From NCBI GenBank assembly GCA_019115685.1, contig DXDC01000173.1, positions 1 through 11,097 on the forward strand: a stretch of 11,097 nucleotides of DNA, in the 5' to 3' direction. A program made the position numbers and the translations under genes. Source of the DNA: Candidatus Agrococcus pullicola (GTDB taxonomy: Bacteria; Actinomycetota; Actinomycetes; Actinomycetales; Microbacteriaceae). The notes beneath the pieces were generated by a model. It saw only the letters and a program-made list of their open reading frames with translations, made no database searches and was not told the origin of the DNA. Positions 1 through 7,375 of this stretch are shown here, piece after piece. Within the stretch, counting starts at the first letter, position 1. The number at the start of each line of letters is the position of its first letter.

Positions 1-588
1 CTTCAGGGCGTGAGTGCATCATGAGTTCGCGATGCATCGCCAGGATCGCGTCTTGGTCAAGCTGATCTGCCAGTGCTAACGCTCCGAACATAGCTCTGAC
101 ATTGTTCGTAACGAGCCTGGCGTTATGCGTCGACGCTTCTTCGAGCGTTGATAATGCGAGGTTCTTCGCGCCAACCGTAATGCCTTCGATCTGGCTCGAT
201 GATGCACTCTCAGTGCGCAACAGAATCGCTGCGAGTCCGCCGAGATTTATAGCCTCGGAACCGGCCAGCCGCTCCGCCGCCGTGTCAAAGCGCTCAAGGG
301 CACGTTCCGCTTGCGCTGCATCCGCGGCGATCCCCCAACCACCAAGGGCTCGTCAGCGATGTTCGGCACGATCGACGCCAAGTACGGCTCCCGAGCCAAT
401 GACAACTGTCTGCGAGAGAACGCGTCCGGACGATCAATTGATACGGGAGGGCCGTGCTCGTACGCAAGAGCCGGCCAGGGAACGCTGCGGTTCGCGGCAG
501 CCGAAAGCTGGATCCACTCGGAGCGGCGCGAGCACTGCCGGCAGTACTTCGGTGGGCCAAGCAGGCCGTGCCAGAAGGGTTTTATTGG
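1..588 (-). pseudogene. Fic-family protein remnant, frameshifted, runs off left edge
   Basis: Minus-strand translation from about 352 down to 1 reads as the N-terminal half of a Fic (filamentation induced by cAMP) protein. It has LLRTESASSSQIEG (about 182-223), then LVTNNVRAM and ILAMHRELM, the order seen in the Fic N-terminal domain just before the catalytic core. SSQIEG fits the class II inhibitory motif (S/T)xxxE(G/N). The catalytic HPFxDGN motif would lie beyond position 1 and cannot be seen. Upstream in the protein, a different frame (about 330-480) gives WPALAYEHG and EPYLASIVPNIADEPL, which also look like Fic N-terminal sequence. The frames do not join: the change falls at a run of five C (332-336), and TGA closes the downstream frame at 353-355. 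No ATG occurs on this strand between 361 and 670. Base composition is more AT-rich than in the sugar genes. I read it as a decayed gene; a one-base sequencing error at the C run would repair only the frameshift, not the missing start. Confidence 0.72.
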
Positions 589-617
589 TCAAGACGCCGT
601 CTGGATCGATAAAACCC
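577..617. repeat. Inverted repeat just downstream of fucU
   Basis: Perfect 9-bp arms GGGTTTTAT (577-585) and ATAAAACCC (609-617). The 23-nt spacer holds a second small palindrome, AGACG-C-CGTCT (592-602). It lies 58 nt past the fucU stop, in the direction the operon is read. It could terminate the minus-strand operon, although no U-tract follows on that strand. It also marks the edge between the intact operon and the Fic remnant, so it could be a relic of a rearrangement. Confidence 0.5.
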
Positions 618-674
618 GTCTGGAGACGCGCAAGTTCGCCGTGCCGGGGCTTCTGGAGGCGAGCGCCGAACCCG

Positions 675-1100
675 TTACTCCTCGGGGTCGCCGACGACGC
701 CCTTGCGCAGCATGATGCAACCGTACTTTCGCGTCTCTGTCGTGCGGATGACGGCGTACACTTCCCGACCGCGCTCGTAGAAATCGAAGCGATCGATCCA
801 CTCGATGCGCTCATCCACCTTCGTGTTCACGGCGTCGCGGAGCTGGGTCTGCACCTCTTCGCCAAGACCTGGCTCGGGTGTCATGAGCGTCACCGATGGG
901 CTCGCGTAGTAGTCGATCGGGAAGACCGTGCGCACCGCGGCGACAACCTCGGGAGTCGTCGCCTGCGCCTCGAGCACCGGCACGCCCATCCCGTACGAGG
1001 GGTAGTGGCCGTCGGCGATCATGATCACGTCGTTGTGCCCCATGTGGTCGAGCACGCGCAGAAGATCGCCGTTCAGCAATGGGTTGATTCCGGTCAGCAT
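675..1100 (-). CDS. fucU: L-fucose mutarotase (RbsD/FucU family)
   Basis: Cytoplasmic enzyme that interconverts the alpha and beta anomers of L-fucose, supplying the anomer used by the dehydrogenase. The protein is 141 aa, the usual FucU length (about 140). Its start MLTGINPLLNGDLLRVLDHMGHND matches the family pattern. His22 (MGHND), Asp30, His32, Tyr108 (FDFYERG) and Tyr126 (KYGC) occupy the positions conserved in E. coli FucU, by my recall. The ATG at 1100 was chosen because AAGGA sits 5 nt upstream and the family N-terminus begins here; a longer open frame upstream overlaps the lactonase gene and shows no homology. It is the last gene of the minus-strand operon, 13 nt after the lactonase stop. 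RbsD-type pyranases share the fold, but the FYERG and KYGC blocks favour FucU. Confidence 0.93.
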   Translation of the reverse strand: MLTGINPLLNGDLLRVLDHMGHNDVIMIADGHYPSYGMGVPVLEAQATTPEVVAAVRTVFPIDYYASPSVTLMTPEPGLGEEVQTQLRDAVNTKVDERIEWIDRFDFYERGREVYAVIRTTETRKYGCIMLRKGVVGDPEE

Positions 1101-1113
1101 GATTGTCCTTTCC

Positions 1114-1953
1114 TTATGCTCGGGGCCGCGATGCCTCGAGCCCGTAGATCCGCGTTGCCGTGGCGAGTTCGATGGCCTCGCGCTCGGCGGCCGTGAGCGC
1201 TGCGAGCAGTTCCTCCGACGCGTCCGCGAGCACTTCGATACCATCACCGAGCAGCGGCATCGGAAAATCTGAGCCCAGCATGAGCCGTGCCGGCCCGAAG
1301 TGCTCGAGCCCGAGATCCCAGACTTGTCGTTGGGCGTGGGCGGGCAGCGCTTTCCCTCCATGATGCAACCCCGAAAGTTTCGCCGCCGTGTTCGGCAGAG
1401 CCGCGAACGCACGAACGGCCGCCTCCCAGCCCTCTCGGTCCGCTGCGGGCGGTTTGCCCATGTGATCGAGCACAACCGTCAGCTCGGGAAGGTCGCGAGC
1501 GAGGCGGGTCGCGGCAGGCAACTGGTGGGGATACGCGTCCGGCACGTCGAACGCGAGCCCGTGGCCGGCGATGACGCGCAGGCTCTCGCGAACGGGCTCG
1601 GCATCCAGCAGCTGCGCATCCGGCTGGTCGTGAACGAGCGCACGGATGCCGACCAGCGGCCGCCCCGCAAGCTCGGCGAGTCGGGCACGCACGGCATCCG
1701 GCTTCTCGATCGGTACCCAGCCGACGACACCGACGATCCAGTCGTGCCGCTCGGCCAGGGCGAGCATGAACTCGGTGTCGGCGTCCGTGTCGGCAGCCTG
1801 CACGAGGACAGCGCGTTCGCAACCGAAGCGCTTCGATGCAGCACGCGCTTCCGCCGCGGAGATCGAGCGGTTGATGGGCGCGAGTTCGTCGCTCAGCCAC
1901 GAATACTCGACAGGGCGCTGCCAGATGTGCAGGTGTGCGTCGACGCGACCCAT
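1114..1953 (-). CDS. L-fuconolactonase, amidohydrolase-2 family
   Basis: Predicted to open L-fucono-lactone, the dehydrogenase product, to L-fuconate. The protein is 279 aa, typical of COG3618 lactonases of the amidohydrolase superfamily. Metal and active-site motifs of the TIM barrel appear in order: DAHLHIW (5-11), the LVQA strand (about 50-53), LDHMGKP (162-168), KLSGL (192-196) and GSDFP (227-231) with the conserved Asp. The ATG at 1953 gives the canonical start with the HxH motif close to the N-terminus; upstream there is only a weak AGGG site, 9 nt after the aldo/keto reductase stop, so translation is probably coupled. Its place between the fucose dehydrogenase and mutarotase genes supports the substrate. 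Other sugar lactones with the same configuration (D-arabinono- or L-galactono-lactone) are possible; motif evidence alone cannot separate them. Confidence 0.87.
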   Translation of the reverse strand: MGRVDAHLHIWQRPVEYSWLSDELAPINRSISAAEARAASKRFGCERAVLVQAADTDADTEFMLALAERHDWIVGVVGWVPIEKPDAVRARLAELAGRPLVGIRALVHDQPDAQLLDAEPVRESLRVIAGHGLAFDVPDAYPHQLPAATRLARDLPELTVVLDHMGKPPAADREGWEAAVRAFAALPNTAAKLSGLHHGGKALPAHAQRQVWDLGLEHFGPARLMLGSDFPMPLLGDGIEVLADASEELLAALTAAEREAIELATATRIYGLEASRPRA

Positions 1954-1962
1954 ATCTACACC

Positions 1963-2919
1963 CTACGGGACGAGGCCGGCTTCGGCGAGGGCGACCCATA
2001 GCTCCGCTGGCACGTCGGTTGCGGCACGGGCAGCGGTCTGTGCTGCCTGCTCGGCACTCGAAGCACTGACTGCACGGGCAACCATTGCGGGGTGCTGCAA
2101 CGGGTACGCGATCGCGGCCGTCGGCAGGTCGACGCCGTGCTCTTCGGCGATGTCGGCAATGCGATTTGCGCGATCGACGAGTTCGGCATCGGCTGAGCCG
2201 TAATCGAACCGTGCGTCGCTGGCAGGGCGGGGTTTTGCGAGCAGCCCGGAGTTGAAGATCGATACCGCAACACCGCGCACCCCGTGCTCGAGCATGGCGG
2301 GCAGCACACGCTCCACCGCGGTCTGCGTCAGCAGCGTGTAGCAAGCCGAAATCATGAGGGTGTCGGCGATACCGCTGACAGCTGCAGTTTCGAGCGCATG
2401 CAGATCTTTCGAACCGATGCCTACCGCGCGCACAACCCCCTGCTCGCGCAGCGAACCGAGAGCCGGTAGACCCGTGGCGAGTGCCGCATCCGTACCCTCT
2501 TCTGCCAGCTCGGGATCGTGCAGGTAGAGCACGTCGACGCGGTCGACGCCAAGCCGCTCGAGCGAATCGTCGAGGCTTTTGCGGATGCCGTCTGCCGAGT
2601 AGTCGTAGCGGCGCACGTGGGTGCGGGGCACCGCGAAGTCGTGCTCCATGTCGTCGCCTTCGACGCCACTCACAGGCTCGAGAATGCGACCGACCTTCGT
2701 CGAGAGGATGAACTCGTCTCGCGGTTTGGTCTGCAGAAAAGCGCCGAGTCTGCGCTCGGAGAGGCCGATGCCGTAGTGAGGCGCGGTATCGAAGTGCCGG
2801 ATGCCCGCGTCCCACGCCGCTTCGAGCGTCTGCCACGCCCGTTCGTCGGAGATCTCGCGATAGAGATTGCCGACCGTGGCCGCTCCGAACGCGAGCGGGT
2901 GCGTCGCGACAAGGCTCAT
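1963..2919 (-). CDS. Aldo/keto reductase, L-fucose (D-threo-aldose) 1-dehydrogenase
   Basis: NAD(P)-dependent oxidation of L-fucose at C1 to the lactone. The protein is 318 aa and has the aldo/keto reductase tetrad: Asp44 (HFDTAPHYG), Tyr49, Lys75 (LSTKVGR) and His134 (LYLHDP). The early GIGLSERRLGAFL block and the long insert after STKVGRILEP are characteristic of the D-threo-aldose 1-dehydrogenase/L-fucose dehydrogenase branch, which accepts L-fucose, D-arabinose and L-galactose. The ATG at 2919 overlaps the stop of fucD by one base (TGATG), and GGAGG lies 8 nt upstream, so the two are translationally coupled. It is the second gene of the operon. The position before a lactonase and after a fuconate dehydratase makes L-fucose the best substrate guess. 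The cofactor cannot be decided from what I can see. Confidence 0.88.
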   Translation of the reverse strand: MSLVATHPLAFGAATVGNLYREISDERAWQTLEAAWDAGIRHFDTAPHYGIGLSERRLGAFLQTKPRDEFILSTKVGRILEPVSGVEGDDMEHDFAVPRTHVRRYDYSADGIRKSLDDSLERLGVDRVDVLYLHDPELAEEGTDAALATGLPALGSLREQGVVRAVGIGSKDLHALETAAVSGIADTLMISACYTLLTQTAVERVLPAMLEHGVRGVAVSIFNSGLLAKPRPASDARFDYGSADAELVDRANRIADIAEEHGVDLPTAAIAYPLQHPAMVARAVSASSAEQAAQTAARAATDVPAELWVALAEAGLVP

Positions 2920-4220
2920 CAGGCAACCTCCGCGGCTGCGGGGTTTTCGAAGGTGTACTGTCGGATGCTTTCTTCGTGCATCTCGGTTCCTGCCCCGGGA
3001 GCCGTCGGCGTCACGTACGAACCGCCTTCGATCTTCGTCGGCGTGACGAAATGCTCGTGCAGGTGATCGACGAACTCGATGACTCGGCCCTCCTTGGTGC
3101 CCGAGACAGCGACGAAGTCGAACATCGAGAAGTGCTGCACGGCCTCGCAGAGCCCCACGCCGCCCGCGTGCGGGCAGACGGGCAGACCGAACTTCGCTGC
3201 GAGCAACACGATCGCAATGATCTCATTCACGCCCCCCACGCGCGTCGCATCGATCTGCACGTACCGCAGGGCATCCGCCTGCATGAGCTGTTTGAACATC
3301 ACGCGATTGTGCACGTGCTCGCCCGTAGCGACCGGAATCGGAGCCACTCCCCTGGCGATCGCCGCGTGGCCGAGCACGTCATCGGGGCTCGTGGGCTCCT
3401 CGATCCAGTGCGGGTCGAACTGCGCGAGCGCATTCACCCACTCGATCGCATCCGCAACGTCCCAGCGCTGATTCGAATCCATGGCGATCGGGAAGTCCGG
3501 GCCCATGACCTCCCTGGCGATCCGGAACCGACGGATGTCATCCTCCAGATCGGCACCGACTTTCAGTTTGATCTGCGTAAAACCGTCTTCGCGTGCCTCG
3601 CGGCAGAGGCGCGCGAGCTTCTCGTCCGAGTAACCGAGCCACCCGGGCGTCGTGGTGTAGGCGGGATAGCCCTCGGCGAGCAGCCGCTGCTCGCGTTCTT
3701 CACGACCGGGCTCGGCGCGGCGCAGAATGTCCAGCGCCTCTTCGCGCGTCAGCGCGTCCGAGAGATAGCGGAAATCGACGAGATCCACGAGCTCCTCCGG
3801 GCTCATTCGTGACAGCAGCTGCCACAGCGGGAGGCCGGCCCGCTTCGCCTTGAGGTCCCACAGCGCATTGATCACAGCGCCGATCGCCATGTGCATGACG
3901 CCCTTTTCGGGGCCGAGCCAGCGAAGCTGCGAGTCGTGCAGCAGCAGCCTGCTGGTCGCCCCCATGTCGCGCAGCAGTTCTTCGACATCCCTCCCGACAA
4001 TGTGGGATGCCGCGACGTCGATGGCGACCCGCTGAATGTCGTTGCCCCTGCCGATCGTGAAGACGAAGCCGTGACCGCTGAGACCGTCCTCGGCATCCGT
4101 GTGCACCGTGAGGTAAGCCGCCGAGTAATCGGGGTCTGGATTCATTGCGTCGGAACCGTCGAGGCTCTGCGACGTCGGAAACCGCACATCGGCGCTGGTG
4201 CAGGCGGTCACGGTGCTCAT
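2919..4220 (-). CDS. fucD: L-fuconate dehydratase (enolase superfamily)
   Basis: Mg2+-dependent dehydration of L-fuconate to 2-keto-3-deoxy-L-fuconate. The protein is 433 aa from the ATG at 4220. That start is preferred over an in-frame codon at 4235 because AGGAG lies 5 nt upstream of it. It also puts the active-site residues at the numbers I recall for Xanthomonas campestris FucD: Lys218 and Lys220 (QIKLKVG), metal ligands Asp248 (AMDSNQRWD), Glu274 (IEEPTSP) and Glu301 (TGEHVHNR), and the Asp324 (QIDATR)/His351 (CPHAGG) dyad. An N-terminal capping domain (about 1-130) precedes the barrel. It is the first gene of the minus-strand operon, facing the regulatory region shared with the FAH-family gene. 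The residue match makes the specificity call firmer than for its neighbours. Confidence 0.95.
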   Translation of the reverse strand: MSTVTACTSADVRFPTSQSLDGSDAMNPDPDYSAAYLTVHTDAEDGLSGHGFVFTIGRGNDIQRVAIDVAASHIVGRDVEELLRDMGATSRLLLHDSQLRWLGPEKGVMHMAIGAVINALWDLKAKRAGLPLWQLLSRMSPEELVDLVDFRYLSDALTREEALDILRRAEPGREEREQRLLAEGYPAYTTTPGWLGYSDEKLARLCREAREDGFTQIKLKVGADLEDDIRRFRIAREVMGPDFPIAMDSNQRWDVADAIEWVNALAQFDPHWIEEPTSPDDVLGHAAIARGVAPIPVATGEHVHNRVMFKQLMQADALRYVQIDATRVGGVNEIIAIVLLAAKFGLPVCPHAGGVGLCEAVQHFSMFDFVAVSGTKEGRVIEFVDHLHEHFVTPTKIEGGSYVTPTAPGAGTEMHEESIRQYTFENPAAAEVA

Positions 4221-4364
4221 GGCGTCTCCTGGCATAAGTCATCGGATGTTTACGTGCCATCAATCTACATCATTTCGGAGATCGGGATGTGGGGGCGTCG
4301 GGTGCGCGGCGATGGCCGGATGCACGTTTCGCTGCGTGGCGGCACACGACTCACCGCTGGGTTC

Positions 4365-4393
4365 GGGTCGGTATTTTCGCGTTATACCGACCC
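4365..4393. promoter_or_regulatory. Perfect 10-bp-arm inverted repeat, candidate operator
   Basis: GGGTCGGTAT (4365-4374) and ATACCGACCC (4384-4393) are exact inverted copies separated by a 9-nt AT-leaning centre. The element sits near the middle of the divergent region, about 145 nt from the fucD start and 140 nt from the FAH-gene start. That placement suits a shared operator for a dimeric regulator. A terminator is unlikely because no gene ends nearby. I cannot name the binding protein. Confidence 0.55.
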
Positions 4394-4473
4394 AAACTGC
4401 GCGCTGAACGGCGCGTGCAGTCACTGCGCCCCACCGTCGGGAGCACAGCAACCCCGCCACCATGATTCGCGGG

Positions 4474-4485
4474 CGCACGCGTGCG
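4474..4485. promoter_or_regulatory. 12-bp palindrome abutting a plus-strand -10 candidate
   Basis: CGCACGCGTGCG is a perfect palindrome ending one base before the TAGACT -10 candidate (4487-4492) and about 48 nt before the FAH-family start codon. Occupancy here would block RNA polymerase on the plus strand only. Short GC-rich palindromes occur by chance in such genomes, so confidence is limited. Confidence 0.35.
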
Positions 4486-4532
4486 TTAGACTGCCTGAAA
4501 GATCAGATCTCTCTGCGACATGAAGGAGCAGC

Positions 4533-5384
4533 ATGCGTTTTGCCCGACTCGGCCCTATCGGTCAAGAAACACCCGTGGCCTTGCACGATGGCCGCGCGTT
4601 CGATATCCGATCCATCGCATCCGATGTCGGCGCCGAACTCTTCGACAAGCTCGACGACGTCAGGGCCGCCCTTGACGCGGGCACACTCCCCGAAATCACC
4701 GACGGCGATCTGCGCGTCGGAGCACCCATCGCCAGGCCCGGTGCGGTGGTCTGCATCGGTATGAACTACGCGGCTCACGCGGCCGAATCAGGCTCGGCGC
4801 CGCCCGAGCAGCCGGTGATCTTCTTCAAGCACCCGAACACCGTCGTCGGCCCCGATGACGACGTCCCGCTGCCCGATCACGCGAAAAAACTCGACTGGGA
4901 GGTCGAACTCGCGCTCGTCGTCGGCAAGCCCGTCTGGATGCTCGAGTCGCCGGAGGAGGGCCGCGCGGCCATCGCAGGAATCACGGTGGCCGACGACCTG
5001 TCGGAGCGCACCTGGCAGATCGAAATCTCCGGCGGCCAGTGGTCCAAGGGCAAGGCGACGCCCGGCTCGACGCCGCTCGGCCCCGTGCTGGTCACACCCG
5101 ACGAGGTCGACATCGACAATCTTCGGCTCACCAGCAGCGTGAACGGCGAACCCCGTCAGGAATCCTCGACGAGCGATCTCATCTTCGACGTCGGCACGAT
5201 CGTCTACGAACTCAGTCAGTACATGCAGCTCGATGCCGGCGATCTGATTCTCACCGGGACACCGGAGGGCGTCGCACTGTCGGGCCGGTTCCCGTACCTC
5301 GTCGACGGCGATGTCGTCGAAATGGGCATCGAGGGTCTGGGTTCGCAGCGACACATCGTTCGTCGAGTCACCGGGGCCCGCTGA
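4533..5384 (+). CDS. FAH-family 2,4-diketo-3-deoxy-L-fuconate hydrolase
   Basis: Predicted to cleave the C-C bond of 2,4-diketo-3-deoxy-L-fuconate, giving pyruvate and L-lactate. The protein is 283 aa with a short N-terminal domain (about 1-65) and the fumarylacetoacetate hydrolase fold after it. It carries VCIGMNYAAHAAE (73-85), metal ligands Glu123 and Glu125 (DWEVELALVVG) and Asp154 (VADDLSE), the lysine-containing SKGKATPGSTPLGP block (171-184) and LTGTPEGVA (240-248). The ATG at 4533 has AAGGAG 4 nt upstream. It is the first gene of the plus-strand operon, and its stop overlaps the start of the SDR gene (TGATG). The family also contains acylpyruvases and decarboxylases; the substrate call rests on fucD and the SDR partner. 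The L-rhamnose counterpart uses the same chemistry, so L-2,4-diketo-3-deoxyrhamnonate is a fallback. Confidence 0.87.
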   Translation: MRFARLGPIGQETPVALHDGRAFDIRSIASDVGAELFDKLDDVRAALDAGTLPEITDGDLRVGAPIARPGAVVCIGMNYAAHAAESGSAPPEQPVIFFKHPNTVVGPDDDVPLPDHAKKLDWEVELALVVGKPVWMLESPEEGRAAIAGITVADDLSERTWQIEISGGQWSKGKATPGSTPLGPVLVTPDEVDIDNLRLTSSVNGEPRQESSTSDLIFDVGTIVYELSQYMQLDAGDLILTGTPEGVALSGRFPYLVDGDVVEMGIEGLGSQRHIVRRVTGAR

Positions 5385-6127
5385 TGTCAGAGTTCAACGG
5401 GCTAAGGGCGATCGTCACGGGTGGCGCGAGCGGTATCGGTGCCGCGGTTGCTCGTGAACTCCGCTCGCGCGGCGCGAACGTGGCCGTGCTCGACCTGAAC
5501 ACCGAAGGGGCCGAGCATCCCGCGTTCCGGTGCGACATCGGAGACACAGCATCCACGGATGCCGCTGTCGCGGCCGCTGCCGAGGCCCTCGGTGGCATCG
5601 ACGTGGTCGTGAACAACGCCGGGATGGGCGCGGCCGGAGACATCGCCGCGAACGACGACGCCGAGTGGGCGCGCGTGCTGAACGTGAACGTCACCGGTAT
5701 CGCCCGCGTCACCAGGGCCGCCTTGGAGCATCTGCGCCGCTCGGAGCACGCGGCCGTTGTCAACACGAGTTCCATCGCCGCAACAGCGGGCCTCCCGCAG
5801 CGCGCTCTGTACTCGGCGTCGAAGGGCGCGGTGCTCTCGTTGACGCGCGCGATGGCCGCTGACCACCTGCGCGAGGGCATTCGCGTGAATGCCGTGTGCC
5901 CGGGCACCGCCGACACTCCCTGGGTCAGCAGGCTGTTGGATGCCGCACCCGACCCCGCGTACGAGCGCGAGCAGCTCGAGGCGCGTCAGCCGCACGGTAG
6001 GCTCGTTTCGCCCGAGGAAGTCGCTCACGCCGTGGCCTACCTCGCGAGCCCGCTCGCAACCTCGACGACAGGAGTCGGTGTCGCGGTCGACGGCGGTATG
6101 CAGGATCTCCGACTCCGCAAGGACTGA
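5384..6127 (+). CDS. SDR, 2-keto-3-deoxy-L-fuconate dehydrogenase
   Basis: Predicted to oxidise 2-keto-3-deoxy-L-fuconate at C4 to the 2,4-diketo acid used by the upstream hydrolase. The protein is 247 aa, a classical short-chain dehydrogenase: TGGASGIG (12-19) nucleotide-binding motif, Asp37 after the second strand (VLDLN) pointing to NAD rather than NADP, NNAG (77-80), and catalytic Ser130, Tyr143 and Lys147 (YSASK). [10 protein letters not shown] segment (172-180) follows. The start ATG at 5384 shares its A with the hydrolase TGA; longer in-frame extensions run through the hydrolase gene and were rejected. Two bases separate its stop from lldD. SDR specificity cannot be read from sequence alone; the flanking hydrolase and the fucD operon carry the assignment. 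Confidence 0.85.
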   Translation: MSEFNGLRAIVTGGASGIGAAVARELRSRGANVAVLDLNTEGAEHPAFRCDIGDTASTDAAVAAAAEALGGIDVVVNNAGMGAAGDIAANDDAEWARVLNVNVTGIARVTRAALEHLRRSEHAAVVNTSSIAATAGLPQRALYSASKGAVLSLTRAMAADHLREGIRVNAVCPGTADTPWVSRLLDAAPDPAYEREQLEARQPHGRLVSPEEVAHAVAYLASPLATSTTGVGVAVDGGMQDLRLRKD

Positions 6128-6129
6128 CT

Positions 6130-7356
6130 ATGCGACGCCAGCTACCCGACATCGAGACACTGCGCGGATATCTGCGCTTCTCGAACCCATTGCGCAACCC
6201 GGCCGAGATGCGGCTCGAGAAGGCGCAGACGATCTGGGACCTCCGCGCGGTGGCCAAGCGCAGAACACCCAAGGGGCCGTTCGACTACACCGACGGGGCC
6301 GCAGAAAACGAGGTCGGGCTGCGTCGCGCCTACGAGGCGTTTCGCGACGTGGAGTTCCAGCCGAGCATCCTGCGGGACGTCACGGATGTCGACACCGGCT
6401 GGGATGTGCTGGGCAAGCGTTCGAACTATCCGTTCGGCATTGCGCCGACCGGGTTCACGCGACTGATGCACGCTGCGGGCGAGCGAGCCGGGGCCGCTGC
6501 GGCCACCGCCTACGGCATCCCGTTCGCGCTCTCGACGCTGGGGACAACGAGCCCGGAGGCCGTGCGCGAGGCGGCGCCGGACGGACGGCTGTGGTTCCAG
6601 CTCTACATGATGCGTCAGCGACACCGCTCGTACGAACTCGTCGAGCGCGCTCAGCAGCAGGGCTTCGATACGCTGCTCGTCACCGTCGACACCCCGGTCG
6701 CGGGTGCGCGTCACCGCGACAAGCGGAACGGGATGTCCTTCCCGCCGCAGCTGACGCTCGGGACACTGCTGAACGCGGCGCCGCATCCCGAGTGGTGGAT
6801 CAACTTCTTGACGACCGAGCCGCTTGAGTTCGCGGCGATTCGCAACTGGGACGGCACGGTGGGTGAGCTGCTCGACACCATGTTCGACCCATCGGTGACA
6901 TTCGACGATCTGAACGAGATCCGGTCGCTCTGGAACGGCAAGTTCGTCGTCAAGGGCGTGCAGACGGTCGAGGACGCACGCCGACTGGCCGACTTCGGCG
7001 TCGATGCCATCCAGCTCTCGAACCACGGCGGACGTCAGCTCGACCGAGCTCCCGTGCCGTTCAGACTGCTGCCGGATGTCGTGCGCGAGGTCGGTAGGGA
7101 CGTCGAGGTGCACGTCGACACCGGCATCATGTCGGGTGCCGACATCGTCGCCGCCGTCGCGCACGGCGCCAGGTACACACAGGTCGGCCGCGCCTACCTC
7201 TACGGGCTCATGGCGGGAGGCCGGGCCGGCGTGAACCGCGCCCTGTCGATCCTTTCGGATGAGGTCGCACGGGTTATGCGCTTGTTGGGCGTCGCATCCC
7301 TCGAGGAGCTCGGGCCCGAGCACGTCACGATGCTGGACGAGCTGCACAAGCGCTGA
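6130..7356 (+). CDS. lldD: FMN-dependent L-lactate dehydrogenase (LldD2-like)
   Basis: Oxidises L-lactate to pyruvate with FMN, most likely passing electrons to the quinone/cytochrome chain. The protein is 408 aa. It shows the alpha-hydroxy-acid oxidase set: Tyr53 ([11 protein letters not shown]), [10 protein letters not shown] (105-114), WFQLYM (155-160), TVD (185-187), Lys275 (VVKGVQ), and His299 and Arg302 (SNHGGRQLD). Asp330 lies in DTGIMSGAD, where many relatives have DGGIRRG, and [12 protein letters not shown] follows at 353-364. By memory, the N-terminal [13 protein letters not shown], the DTGIMSGAD variant and the C-terminal [12 protein letters not shown] strongly resemble M. tuberculosis LldD2 (Rv1872c) more than LldD1/MftD. 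AAGGA lies 7 nt upstream of the ATG. As third gene of the operon it disposes of the lactate released by the hydrolase. Glycolate oxidase activity is the main alternative if the pathway also handles D-arabinose. Confidence 0.9.
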   Translation: MRRQLPDIETLRGYLRFSNPLRNPAEMRLEKAQTIWDLRAVAKRRTPKGPFDYTDGAAENEVGLRRAYEAFRDVEFQPSILRDVTDVDTGWDVLGKRSNYPFGIAPTGFTRLMHAAGERAGAAAATAYGIPFALSTLGTTSPEAVREAAPDGRLWFQLYMMRQRHRSYELVERAQQQGFDTLLVTVDTPVAGARHRDKRNGMSFPPQLTLGTLLNAAPHPEWWINFLTTEPLEFAAIRNWDGTVGELLDTMFDPSVTFDDLNEIRSLWNGKFVVKGVQTVEDARRLADFGVDAIQLSNHGGRQLDRAPVPFRLLPDVVREVGRDVEVHVDTGIMSGADIVAAVAHGARYTQVGRAYLYGLMAGGRAGVNRALSILSDEVARVMRLLGVASLEELGPEHVTMLDELHKR

Positions 7357-7375
7357 GTTCTGGCGTTGTTGGCGG

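Larger units (their letters stand above)
4221..4532. promoter_or_regulatory. Divergent promoter region of the two fucose operons
   Basis: This 312-nt gap separates fucD (minus) from the FAH-family gene (plus), and no coding sequence is visible in it. Both operons must start here. Candidate -10 boxes of the TAnnnT type are TAGACT at 4487-4492 for the plus strand and TAGATT on the minus strand (complement of 4262-4267). I see no convincing -35 for either, so these are weak. Ribosome binding sites are AAGGAG at 4523-4528 for the plus operon and AGGAG just before 4220 for the minus operon. Two palindromes, listed separately, are the strongest signals. No regulator gene lies next to this region, so the controlling protein is either the GntR at 9290 or is encoded elsewhere. 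Confidence 0.7.

Noticed and set aside
102..1196. Long plus-strand open frame covering the Fic remnant, fucU and the end of the lactonase gene
   Set aside because: It is antisense to fucU, which has strong family motifs; its own translation is Arg/Ala/Ser-rich without recognisable domains.
1244..2926. 560-codon minus-strand open frame in another frame across the lactonase and aldo/keto reductase genes
   Set aside because: Arg-rich out-of-frame shadow typical of high-GC DNA; the true frames carry full catalytic motifs and proper starts.
4365..4393. Reading the inverted repeat as a transcription terminator
   Set aside because: Both flanking genes start, rather than end, on either side, and there is no U-tract.
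4533..5384. Fumarylacetoacetase of tyrosine degradation
   Set aside because: Too short for the classical enzyme, and no homogentisate-pathway genes are present; operon context points to the diketo-deoxy sugar acid.
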